The position numbers were made by a program, and so were the translations under genes. From contig JAAZCB010000864.1 in assembly GCA_012513545.1 (NCBI GenBank), positions 1 through 7,110 on the forward strand: 7,110 bases of DNA. Reading direction: 5' to 3'. Positions within the stretch are counted from its first letter, which is position 1, and each line of letters begins with the position of its first letter. The stretch comes from Clostridiaceae bacterium (GTDB taxonomy: Bacteria > Bacillota_A > Clostridia > Acetivibrionales > Acetivibrionaceae). Below, piece after piece: positions 1 through 6,885 of this stretch. Below the pieces are notes generated by a model. The model saw only the letters and a list, made by a program, of their open reading frames with translations. It did not search any database and had not been told where the DNA came from.

Positions 1-3000
1 AATTCACATTTAAAAGAATTATTTACTTCCATTTTTTTAAGAGCATCACCACCAGATGTTTTATCTTTTACATTATACCACGAACTGGGCTGCAATGGCT
101 TATCCCATTGTATCAGTTTATATCCTGGTCTATACACATTATCATAATTAATTATTTCAAGTTCATCAGTATTAGCAGAAAACGCTATTGAATCAGGTAT
201 TTTCATCTCATTTTCGTCATAGGCTTCACTTAACAAGGAAGATGTCGTGCTCACGTACTCTATTTCGTTTTCTACTGACTGAGCCCCTTCAGCTTCAATC
301 GCTTCTGACTTCTCATCAGTATCAGATAAAATATTTTTTATATTTTCGACAGTGAAATTAATATTTGTACCTGAACTAGATGTAGGTTTAAAGAATACGT
401 ATATAATACCTCTGTCTCCGGGTTTTATAATATCGGGTAAATATTTGGACTCTACCGGAACAATTACATTATTTACCTTAAAATCACTTTCATCATTTAA
501 CTTTAATAGAGCATTGTCCGCACTTATTTTTAAAACAGGAGTATAACTATTGGTATTTCCAGCGTTATAATAGTTTACTTCAAAAAGACCTATACTCCAT
601 GGAGTTATATTCCGGGGTAAGCTAGTATCCACTTCCAACGCATTAAACTTCGTTTTTGCAACCGTAAAAGAGTCTTCAAGAATTGATTCTTTTTCATCCT
701 CACTTATAATAACATCATAAATTCCCAGTGGTGCCTCTGATAAATCAAAAGTTGCCAGTATCAATGAATTATTAACCCAGTACACAGACGAAGAAACTGT
801 GGAAGAATCGTTTTTTAGTAGTGCCTTTACGTCACTGCTCATTTTTGTACCGTGCAGTTCAACAGTGACTGTTCCTCCTTGTCCCCCCTCATTAATACCT
901 AATCTTCTCAACTGAAAATCCATAACCCTTGCCTCGAGTGTGCATAAATTACCTGCATCAGTTTTTGCTGAGCAATATGCTGTTATGTAATAATCCCCTT
1001 GCTTCGTATCTGGTATAATAATTTCCTGATCAGCTTCATTCTGTATAGCAAAGCAGTAATCAAAGCTTCCCCTGTCAGGCACTTCACCATAACTTACAAA
1101 AAGCTCATTTGAAGATATTTCTGATTTACTGTCAAGCTTTACAAGAATATCTGTTCCCTCTTCTGCTGATATTTTATAGTATCTATAACTACCTCTATTC
1201 AAATAAAATTCTTCCGTTTCACCCATTTTCAGTTTTTTCATATCTGCATTTATTGTTTCAACCGATACTCCTGCATTATTTAAATTATTACTCTCGGGTA
1301 TCTGGTTTAAAATATCCGTTTGTATAATCACATAATAATCCCCGGGGACTGTACCTGGCATTTCAGAGGTTAAATGGTTTTCAACTTCAAAATTCGTTTC
1401 CAGATCAATAGAATAACGCAAATCTCCAAAATGTATATCATTTATGTCCCAGGTTTTGTCTTCTGAAATATAAATGCTATCAGTCATATATCCTTTTGCC
1501 TTTGAAATCCCTTTATTTACTACATTCCAGTTGATAGTTACCTTTTCACCCGGAACAGCCTTTTCAGGAACATGTATAGAATGTACCTTCAGGTCAGCCG
1601 GGGGCAGCTTTATTATTTCAACATTTACTACTTCTATGTTGTTTTCTTCTGCATTGTATTCATAAATGTCATCCCGGCTGTCAGCTCTTAATAACAGATA
1701 GTAATTACCTGATACTTCACTGGGAATTTCTATTGTTGATGTATTGCTATAAGATTCTCCAACATTTAACTGTTTTTTATTTTTCATACTGGAGAGACAG
1801 CTGTCATTATTATCATAGAACTCATCCTTAGAAAGGTAAACAGAATCATACCATAAAGAATCAGTCGGAGCATTACCTTTATTTAAAACTTCCCATGAGA
1901 TATCCAGAGGTTGACCTGAAATGCCATAAACCTCCGTCGTAACAGATGCAAGCTTTATATCAGGACTAGGAGATAATGAAATATTAAGCGGCGTGGAAAT
2001 GCAGTACGTGTTATTTTCTCTGTTAACATCGTATATTGATCTGTAAATATCACTAGAAACAATAATATAGTATTTCCCTGATATGCCCTTAGGAATTTCT
2101 ACATTTATATCGCGTGAATACCCTTCCCCTGACGAAAGAATAATATTGTTTGAAGAGGATGCCAATATCGTATAATCACCGTTGTCAAGGTTACCCGACT
2201 TTGACAAATATACGCCATCTACCCATCGTTCTCTTTCCATATCATCTTCAGATACGTTTCTGACTTCCCATTTTACGTTTACTGACTCACCGGAATTTGC
2301 TTCTGAATGGGAGATTTCAGCATTTATAATGGCTACATCTTCTTTAATATCTTTGGCTGCATCGATAACTGCTGGTTTTATATCTATCGCTTTACTTAGT
2401 CCTACATTATTATCTTTACTATTAAACTCAAATACCTTATTACTATAATCTGAATAAACCAATATGTAGTATTTCCCACTTAATCCCTTTGGAAGTAATA
2501 TATTTTTTTCAACAGTATAAGATTCTCCCTTAACCAGATTACCAGAGTGATAGACAGTTGCAACTGCAACAGCACTACCATCCAAATATGGAGATGTGCT
2601 CACATATATACAGTCTGTCCAACTTCCTTCAACAGTAGAAGCAAAGCCTTTATTTTCAACCCTCCAGGATACATCAATACTGCTGCCGGCTACAGTAGAG
2701 TCTGCCGCACTTACACTGACAACCTCCAAATCTGCATATGGTCTAAGCACTAAATTAATTTCTGCTGCTTCACTTACGTTGTTGGCTTCACCTGCATGCT
2801 CGTAAACAGAATTATTAGCATCTGCTTCAACAAAGATATAATGATTTCCATATACTGCATCAATTATACTGACATCCATCTTTTCAGAATACTCCTCGCC
2901 CGCTGCAAGCCTTAGATTGTAAGTTTTTGAACCTATGAGTCTGGCATTTCCTTCATCAAAGTTTGGAGCTTTTGAAATATATATTTTATCTCTCCAGGTA

Positions 3001-5720
3001 CCTTCTGTTGCTCCATCACCTTGATTCTTAACTGTCCAAGCCACCTCTACAGCCATACCTGTAAAACTTGTTGAAGGAACAGTAATTGAAGTTACCTTTA
3101 AATCGGGTGACGGAGACAAAATTACATTAAATGCCTCACTTATTCCTGCATTATTTGAAGCCTTCAATTCATAAAGTTTATCATAAGAATCTGTAATTAC
3201 ATGAATATAATATTCCCCCGAAATACCTTTTGGTAAATCAAATTCTTCTTCTGCCCTGTAGCTTTCAGCCTCTGCTAAAAAAGACTTATTAGCAACACGG
3301 CCTAAAAGTTCTGATGTATTTACATCAAACACATTACTCTGGGAAATATAAATGCTATCATACCATAAGGTATCCGTTGTGTCCGTATAACCAACATTCT
3401 TAACAACCCAATCAATGCTCAACTTTCCGCCAGAGTATGCAGTTTTGGGTGCATTTACAGCTTCAACCACCAGATCTGTCAAGTTGCCCGCTATATTTCG
3501 TTCCTTCGACAAATTGCCTGAAAAATCAAAGGCCTTAACCATATATTTGTACTTTTCTGTATTTCCCATGTCCTCATCTGCAAAATAAGGAATATCAGTG
3601 ACGCCTATCTCTTCATCATTACGGTAAACCCTATAACCTTTAACGCCAATATTATCTTTTGAAGCAGACCAGTTCAGTGCTATTGATCCATTTTTTACAG
3701 CTAATGATAAATCAGTAACTTCAGTTGGAGGCGTGTTATCCTCTTTAATAAAACATATTCTATAACCGGGAGTGTAATACCAAGCATCGCCTATTTCCAA
3801 ATAGTAATCCTCACCCTTAATCAAATCAGCAGTAAAAGACGAATTTTTGCCGTTAATTCTGTTAATTATATTTTCTTCACTATCAGATAGACTGAGAGAT
3901 ATTTTGTTATCGCTTTCAGTTTTTATAGTATAGGTTCCTGAGCTATTAACTTTAAAACTCAAAAAGTCCACGTCATCTATATAGTCTATTTTCCCATTCA
4001 ATATTTTCCCATACACATTATCTACTACTGATACGAAAAAAGCGTCTTTAATAGAATTTCCATAGGAATCAAAAAATTCAAAAGGTTCACTTTCACTAAA
4101 ATTACCTGATGTATCTATAGCTTTAACTGTAAAAACGTATTTTTCACCTATCTCAAAATCAAAATTTAAATCATATAATACCGAAGTAGGGCAACCGTCA
4201 AATGTGTCTACTCTAAAGTGCGAACCTGAAGCTATTGTTTTACCATTCATTATTAATTCATATTCTTTTACCTCAAAATCATCATAACAATAAGACCATA
4301 ATATGGTAAATGTATCAGTTTCAGCATTTCTGTATACACGTATATCTTCTGGTATATCTGGTGGTTGTGTATCTTTTCCTATGTCAATTCTTATTGTTTC
4401 ACTGGCTTCGGACATATTGCCCTCAAAATCAATAACCTTAACAAAATAATCAAAAGACTCTCCGACTTTAAGGCCTTCATCAGTGTACCACTGTTGATCA
4501 TAATAATCCCAATCATCCTCTGATGAAATTTTCTCACCGTCACGAAAAATATAGTATTTTAAAACACCTGTATTATCTTTTGAACCTTTCCATGATAAAT
4601 GAGCACTTCCTCCTACTACTTCAACTTCAATATCATAAGGAGCAGAGGGTTTTTCCTTATCAACATAGCACAGAACAGGAATAACACTGTCATAATATGT
4701 CATATCTCTTAATTGTCCCATATTGTTCAAGCCCCATGCCCATAAGCTTCCGTCATTTGTCATTGCAAGACTGAAGCTGTCGCCGGCTGATACTGTTGAT
4801 ATATTATCAATATTCTTAACCATAACCGGCGTATTACGTGCATTTTTTGAACCATCACCCAGTTGACCATATTTATTCAATCCTATTGCCCATACTGTTC
4901 CGTCAGACTTCAAGGCAAGCATATGGTCGTATCCGCAGGCAATTTCCTTTATATCCGATAATCCTTCTAATTCAACCGGTGCTTTTTTAACATTGTCAGT
5001 ATCATTCCAGGGTAAATTTCCCCAAACCATTACAGAACCGTCATTTGTAAGAGCTGCCGAAAACTTTTGTCCTGCCGAAATCGATTTTATATTTTGTAAA
5101 TCTTCAATAACCACCGGTTGATCAGCCTTCGAAGTCAATTCATTTCCAAGTTGTCCATATTGATTATCACCCCAGGCATATACTTTTCCTGTATTTGAAA
5201 GTGCTAACGCATGGTCATATCCCGCTGAAACCGATCTGATATTCTCCAATCCCAACTGCCATGCACTACCAAATTGCCAGCACCAAACCTTTCCATTTTC
5301 GACAGCAACACTAAAATTAAAACCTGCACTCACTGCTGAAACCTTTTCAAGATTCTCCACTTGATAAGGTTCTTTATAATTATCAGACATCCAAACAGTA
5401 CCATCTTTTTTAATAGCAACCGTATGATGAGCTCCTGCAGCCACCGCTTTATAATTTTCCAGTTCATCAAATATTACTGAATATGGATTCCTAAAAGGAA
5501 TTCCGAAATATCCTAATTGTATATCTTTATTAGAGCCCCACATTTTTATGGTCCCGTCTGAATCTACTAATGCTGCATGGCTTTTTCCACAGGACAGAAT
5601 TTCGTTTATGTATTCTTCTGTCTCATTTTTTACTTCAGAACCTTCACAATAAATACTACTGCTTAATACTACCGATAACAGCATTAGCACAATAATGTTT
5701 ATACTAATAGCTCTTTTCAC
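1..5720 (-). CDS. Giant exported multidomain protein (RCC1 propeller, FN3, PPC, six CARDB domains), 3' end beyond window
   Basis: This frame is open for 1906 codons and continues past the left edge. The GTG start at 5720 is chosen because an in-frame TAA lies two codons upstream, a GGGGGAG Shine-Dalgarno sits 7 nt before it, and it gives a complete signal peptide. Domains by residue are: signal peptide 1 to ~25; seven RCC1-type repeats ~43-350; FN3-like ~357-446 and ~452-549; PPC-like beta-sandwich ~556-658; FN3-like ~663-746; six CARDB domains ~747-1490; second PPC-like ~1498-1597; IPT/Ig-like ~1600-1688; another beta-rich module ~1691-1795; then an acidic linker. These are all extracellular binding or spacer folds, so a secreted or surface-attached scaffold or adhesin is inferred. 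No catalytic motif, dockerin, S-layer domain or sortase signal is visible, but the C-terminus is missing. It has its own promoters and follows a terminator, so it is probably transcribed separately from the upstream transporter. Ligand and function are unknown. Confidence 0.93.
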   Translation of the reverse strand, partial: MKRAISINIIVLMLLSVVLSSSIYCEGSEVKNETEEYINEILSCGKSHAALVDSDGTIKMWGSNKDIQLGYFGIPFRNPYSVIFDELENYKAVAAGAHHTVAIKKDGTVWMSDNYKEPYQVENLEKVSAVSAGFNFSVAVENGKVWCWQFGSAWQLGLENIRSVSAGYDHALALSNTGKVYAWGDNQYGQLGNELTSKADQPVVIEDLQNIKSISAGQKFSAALTNDGSVMVWGNLPWNDTDNVKKAPVELEGLSDIKEIACGYDHMLALKSDGTVWAIGLNKYGQLGDGSKNARNTPVMVKNIDNISTVSAGDSFSLAMTNDGSLWAWGLNNMGQLRDMTYYDSVIPVLCYVDKEKPSAPYDIEVEVVGGSAHLSWKGSKDNTGVLKYYIFRDGEKISSEDDWDYYDQQWYTDEGLKVGESFDYFVKVIDFEGNMSEASETIRIDIGKDTQPPDIPEDIRVYRNAETDTFTILWSYCYDDFEVKEYELIMNGKTIASGSHFRVDTFDGCPTSVLYDLNFDFEIGEKYVFTVKAIDTSGNFSESEPFEFFDSYGNSIKDAFFVSVVDNVYGKILNGKIDYIDDVDFLSFKVNSSGTYTIKTESDNKISLSLSDSEENIINRINGKNSSFTADLIKGEDYYLEIGDAWYYTPGYRICFIKEDNTPPTEVTDLSLAVKNGSIALNWSASKDNIGVKGYRVYRNDEEIGVTDIPYFADEDMGNTEKYKYMVKAFDFSGNLSKERNIAGNLTDLVVEAVNAPKTAYSGGKLSIDWVVKNVGYTDTTDTLWYDSIYISQSNVFDVNTSELLGRVANKSFLAEAESYRAEEEFDLPKGISGEYYIHVITDSYDKLYELKASNNAGISEAFNVILSPSPDLKVTSITVPSTSFTGMAVEVAWTVKNQGDGATEGTWRDKIYISKAPNFDEGNARLIGSKTYNLRLAAGEEYSEKMDVSIIDAVYGNHYIFVEADANNSVYEHAGEANNVSEAAEINLVLRPYADLEVVSVSAADSTVAGSSIDVSWRVENKGFASTVEGSWTDCIYVSTSPYLDGSAVAVATVYHSGNLVKGESYTVEKNILLPKGLSGKYYILVYSDYSNKVFEFNSKDNNVGLSKAIDIKPAVIDAAKDIKEDVAIINAEISHSEANSGESVNVKWEVRNVSEDDMERERWVDGVYLSKSGNLDNGDYTILASSSNNIILSSGEGYSRDINVEIPKGISGKYYIIVSSDIYRSIYDVNRENNTYCISTPLNISLSPSPDIKLASVTTEVYGISGQPLDISWEVLNKGNAPTDSLWYDSVYLSKDEFYDNNDSCLSSMKNKKQLNVGESYSNTSTIEIPSEVSGNYYLLLRADSRDDIYEYNAEENNIEVVNVEIIKLPPADLKVHSIHVPEKAVPGEKVTINWNVVNKGISKAKGYMTDSIYISEDKTWDINDIHFGDLRYSIDLETNFEVENHLTSEMPGTVPGDYYVIIQTDILNQIPESNNLNNAGVSVETINADMKKLKMGETEEFYLNRGSYRYYKISAEEGTDILVKLDSKSEISSNELFVSYGEVPDRGSFDYCFAIQNEADQEIIIPDTKQGDYYITAYCSAKTDAGNLCTLEARVMDFQLRRLGINEGGQGGTVTVELHGTKMSSDVKALLKNDSSTVSSSVYWVNNSLILATFDLSEAPLGIYDVIISEDEKESILEDSFTVAKTKFNALEVDTSLPRNITPWSIGLFEVNYYNAGNTNSYTPVLKISADNALLKLNDESDFKVNNVIVPVESKYLPDIIKPGDRGIIYVFFKPTSSSGTNINFTVENIKNILSDTDEKSEAIEAEGAQSVENEIEYVSTTSSLLSEAYDENEMKIPDSIAFSANTDELEIINYDNVYRPGYKLIQWDKPLQPSSWYNVKDKTSGGDALKKMEVNNSFKCE
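3..1250 (-). other. C-terminal part present: PPC-like, IPT/Ig-like and a further beta-rich module
   Basis: Residues ~1498-1597 look like a second PPC-type beta-sandwich: SYRYYKISAEEGTDILVKLD followed by a GDYYITAYC strand. Residues ~1600-1688 resemble an IPT/TIG or Ig-like domain, with G-G-Q-G-G-T-V-T-V-E-L-H-G near 1612-1624 and APLGIYDVIIS near 1663-1673. Residues ~1691-1795 form a third beta-rich unit with a V-x-Y-x-N-x-G-N motif (1715-1722) and later IKPGDRGIIYVFF. An acidic, probably flexible stretch (~1800-1840) follows, then WDKPLQPSSW near 1872 before the window ends. Domain names for this part are tentative; they rest on pattern only. Confidence 0.55.
1251..3482 (-). repeat. Six tandem CARDB (Ig-like) domains
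   Basis: Residues ~747-1490 consist of six units of ~120-130 residues. Each starts with a D-L-x-V-type strand, then G-x-x-[IV]-x-[IV]-x-W-x-V-x-N-x-G. Next comes W-x-D-x-[IV]-Y-[ILV]-S at residues 786, 909, 1034, 1166 and 1290, with MTDSIYIS at 1412. Each ends with G-x-[YH]-Y-[IVL] followed by an Asp strand (for example GEYYIHVITD, GKYYILVYSD, GDYYVIIQTD) and an N-N pair. Spacings between the W-x-D motifs are 123, 125, 132, 124 and 122. The fourth unit is most divergent (SEDD replaces the usual Gly turn, and a longer linker precedes it). CARDB stands for cell-adhesion-related domain found in bacteria. Confidence 0.88.
3483..4652 (-). other. FN3-FN3-PPC-FN3 domain segment of the giant protein
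   Basis: Residues ~357-446, ~452-549 and ~663-746 are fibronectin-III-like. Each opens with a Pro-rich strand (KPSAP, TQPPDIP, NTPPTEV). Each then has an aromatic strand (AHLSWKGSKDN, FTILWSYCYDD, IALNWSASKDN), a Y-x-[VI/M] strand and an ending like V-K-A-x-D-x-S-G-N-x-S. The first and third share the S-K-D-N-x-G-V-x-x-Y pattern. Between the second and third lies a PPC-like domain (~556-658). Its signature is a G-x-I sequence, then IDYIDDVDFLSFKV, then SGTYTIKTES, a later LSLSDSEE strand and GEDYYLEIG. Such modules are common spacers or carbohydrate- and protein-binding units in secreted clostridial proteins. Confidence 0.8.
4671..5594 (-). repeat. Seven RCC1-type repeats (predicted seven-bladed beta-propeller)
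   Basis: Residues ~43-350 carry seven copies of the RCC1 motif, roughly S-A-G-x(2)-H/F-x(2)-A-L-x(2)-D-G-x-V-W-x-W-G-x-N-x(2)-G-Q-L-G. The copies begin at about residues 43, 94, 131, 165, 215, 261 and 311. Copies 4, 6 and 7 are most canonical (for example YAWGDNQYGQLG and WAIGLNKYGQLG). Copies 2 and 3 are only about 34-37 residues long and lack part of the blade. Copy 5 lacks the GQLG end. Seven copies match the known seven-bladed RCC1 propeller fold. In bacteria such repeats occur in exported proteins and are usually taken to mediate binding; the ligand here is unknown. Confidence 0.9.
5646..5720 (-). other. Sec signal peptide of the giant protein
   Basis: Residues 1-25 show the classical layout: a positive N-region (Lys2, Arg3), a hydrophobic core at about residues 5-19 (ISINIIVLMLLSVVL), and a polar serine-rich C-region before Cys25-Glu26. 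Cleavage is probably between residues 21 and 26. The residues before Cys25 (Ser-Ile-Tyr) do not fit a lipobox, because Tyr at -1 is unfavourable. Signal peptidase I processing is therefore more likely than lipidation. The only nearby alternative start, Met13, would lose the positive N-region. Confidence 0.85.
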
Positions 5721-5727
5721 AGATTAT

Positions 5728-5734
5728 CTCCCCC
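5728..5734 (-). promoter_or_regulatory. Ribosome binding site that sets the GTG start
   Basis: On the minus strand GGGGGAG lies 7 nt before the GTG at 5720 and is preceded by an A-rich leader. With the in-frame TAA at 5726-5724 it leaves GTG 5720 as the upstream-most and best start. Confidence 0.8.
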
Positions 5735-5846
5735 TTTTATTTTTTTGTTTTATCTTGTTTATTACTAAAACTAAACTTTTATTTCTATTTTTTTAAAGTC
5801 TCAAGAAGTTGAGCAAGACACAATTTGTTTATAGTAGGTCGCTGTA

Positions 5847-5875
5847 ATTATATCACATATTTTTTATTATGTAAG
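5847..5875 (-). promoter_or_regulatory. Proximal promoter P2 of the giant gene
   Basis: On the minus strand there is CTTACA (5875-5870; 4 of 6 to the sigma-A -35 consensus), a 17-nt spacer, and a perfect TATAAT (5852-5847). TGA directly precedes the -10 element, giving an extended -10 (TGn). Transcription would start near 5840 and leave an untranslated leader of about 120 nt. Confidence 0.6.
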
Positions 5876-5886
5876 GTTGAAGTTTC

Positions 5887-5902
5887 TTAGTACCTTTACT
5901 AA
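5887..5902. promoter_or_regulatory. 6-4-6 perfect dyad between P1 and P2, possible operator
   Basis: TTAGTA-CCTT-TACTAA is a perfect inverted repeat with 6-bp arms and a 4-nt spacer. It lies just downstream of the predicted P1 start and about 11 bp upstream of the P2 -35. That placement would suit a DNA-binding regulator acting on either promoter. I do not recognise the motif as a known regulator's box. Chance occurrence in AT-rich DNA is possible. Confidence 0.35.
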
Positions 5903-5925
5903 ATTAATTAATACATATATCTATT

Positions 5926-5953
5926 TTTATATGCATAGAAATTAACATGTCAA
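5926..5953 (-). promoter_or_regulatory. Distal promoter P1 of the giant gene
   Basis: On the minus strand there is a perfect TTGACA (5953-5948), a 16-nt spacer, and TATAAA (5931-5926; 5 of 6 to consensus). The predicted start near 5919 would give a leader of about 200 nt. The AT-rich background makes chance -10 boxes common, but the perfect -35 at near-optimal spacing is less likely to be accidental. Confidence 0.5.
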
Positions 5954-5998
5954 TCCATTTATGTACTATTATTTTAGAAAAATTGTTACCTTTGAATT

Positions 5999-6048
5999 AA
6001 AAAAGTGATTATCGTCATGGCTTCTTCCAAAACGATAATCACTTTTTA
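5999..6048 (-). terminator. Intrinsic terminator of the ABC transporter operon
   Basis: A perfect 16-bp inverted repeat (6001-6016 with 6033-6048; core GTGATTATCGT with ACGATAATCAC) encloses a 16-nt loop. On the minus strand the stem runs into seven Ts (6005-5999). It lies about 100 nt after the permease stop codon, so it fits as the end of that operon and insulates the giant gene downstream. A T5 run at the plus-strand end could make it bidirectional, but no plus-strand gene approaches it. Confidence 0.85.
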
Positions 6049-6147
6049 TACAATTTACAAATTCCTTTTTACTCTCTATTTTTTGTGCTTTACCTGAAAA
6101 ACTTTTATTATGCTTACTCTGTGTCTGATTTGCTTCATTTAATTAAC
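6049..6147. other. 3' untranslated spacer of the transporter operon
   Basis: About 100 nt of AT-rich sequence lies between the permease stop and the terminator stem. It contains only a 20-codon open frame (6138-6076, minus) without a convincing ribosome binding site. I see nothing else in it. Confidence 0.5.
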
Positions 6148-6885
6148 TCAATCCTTAAGTACTGCTCTTCTTGAAAGTAAATAAATAGCTATTGAAAACA
6201 ATGTTCCTAGAACTGCAAGAGTAAATACAGCCATATAAGGATTTTGATTTTGCCATCCAAAAGCACTTGCAATAAAGTTACCAATGCGTATAGATGATCC
6301 TTCCGGAACTTGACTTGCATTAGTCAGAAGTCCTAAAAGCATCAAAGGCACCACTGATATTACAATCTTTAGTCTATTATTACTTCTGTAATAACACAAA
6401 GATATAAGAATTCCTAGTATGAATACAACACTGTAAACTGCAAATTGCCAGATAACTGTTCCAAAAAGAGTTTGAAGGTCATTTGACTGTATCCAGTTCT
6501 CTCCAGAATATCTGAAATCTCCGTATATCATATCAAAATTTGTCGGACATTTTCCAAAAAAGTTGTATATCCTGATTATTATCAGGTCTAGAAGGGACAT
6601 GGCAAAAGTAATTGGTAAAACTCCGATTATCAAACCCTTAACAAAGGTTTTTCTTGAGACATTGTTTGCCTGAAATAGTTTAAAATTGCCTTTAAAAGAG
6701 TTTAATCCAGCAACAAATAAAAATACTACTGTTGAAGATTCGAGACCTGATGAACTTGCCTCATCTCCAATGATATTAAATATTGCAGCCAAAAGTACTA
6801 TAACAGAAACAAATATAGCATAGAAAACCACAATTGGACCTAGTGTACTACGTATCTGATATTTTGCAACTTTTAATTCTCTCAT
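6148..6885 (-). CDS. ABC transporter permease subunit (ABC-2-like), integral membrane protein
   Basis: This is a complete 245-residue membrane protein with about six hydrophobic segments: residues ~17-38, 51-64, 82-106, 140-165, 172-190 and 216-237. It has a short cytoplasmic N-terminus rich in basic residues and a C-terminal Ser-Arg-Arg after the last helix. After segment 2 comes a polar loop, NSFKGNFKLFQANNVSRKTF, of a kind seen in small clostridial ABC permeases. A larger loop (~108-138, with NWIQSND) lies between segments 3 and 4 and probably faces outside. The start ATG overlaps the stop of the ATP-binding gene (ATGA) and has a G-rich Shine-Dalgarno, which indicates translational coupling. 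The permease call rests mainly on this partnership and topology. Substrate is unknown; related two-gene systems often handle peptide antibiotics, but nothing here shows that. Confidence 0.75.
   Translation of the reverse strand: MRELKVAKYQIRSTLGPIVVFYAIFVSVIVLLAAIFNIIGDEASSSGLESSTVVFLFVAGLNSFKGNFKLFQANNVSRKTFVKGLIIGVLPITFAMSLLDLIIIRIYNFFGKCPTNFDMIYGDFRYSGENWIQSNDLQTLFGTVIWQFAVYSVVFILGILISLCYYRSNNRLKIVISVVPLMLLGLLTNASQVPEGSSIRIGNFIASAFGWQNQNPYMAVFTLAVLGTLFSIAIYLLSRRAVLKD

Larger units (their letters stand above)
5721..5998 (-). other. Intergenic control region and leader of the giant gene
   Basis: This stretch has no coding potential on either strand. It holds P1, the dyad, P2 and an A-rich leader with runs such as the A7 near 5742-5747 before the Shine-Dalgarno sequence. 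A short hairpin candidate (CTCAA-GAAG-TTGAG, 5800-5813) lies in the leader, but it is too weak and lacks the T-run needed for a terminator or attenuator. I see no recognisable riboswitch. Confidence 0.6.

Noticed and set aside
352..2805. Several short plus-strand open frames opposite the giant gene
   Set aside because: They lie antisense to a 1906-codon frame with clear domains, lack ribosome binding sites and resemble no family. They are shadows of the repetitive coding sequence.
1251..3482. Repeat tract considered as a DNA-level tandem repeat or CRISPR-like array
   Set aside because: The periodicity (~370 bp) is of protein domains; DNA identity between units is low apart from short motif stretches, and there are no constant repeats with unique spacers.
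5646..5720. Cys25 as a lipoprotein attachment site
   Set aside because: The preceding Ser-Ile-Tyr does not match the lipobox; Tyr at -1 replaces the required small residue.
5800..5813. Short hairpin CTCAA-GAAG-TTGAG in the leader of the giant gene
   Set aside because: The stem is only 5 bp and is not followed by a T-run on the minus strand, so neither a terminator nor an attenuator is supported.
6076..6138. A 20-codon minus-strand open frame just after the permease stop
   Set aside because: It has no convincing ribosome binding site (AAGGA is too far upstream), a Lys-rich low-information product and no visible signature.
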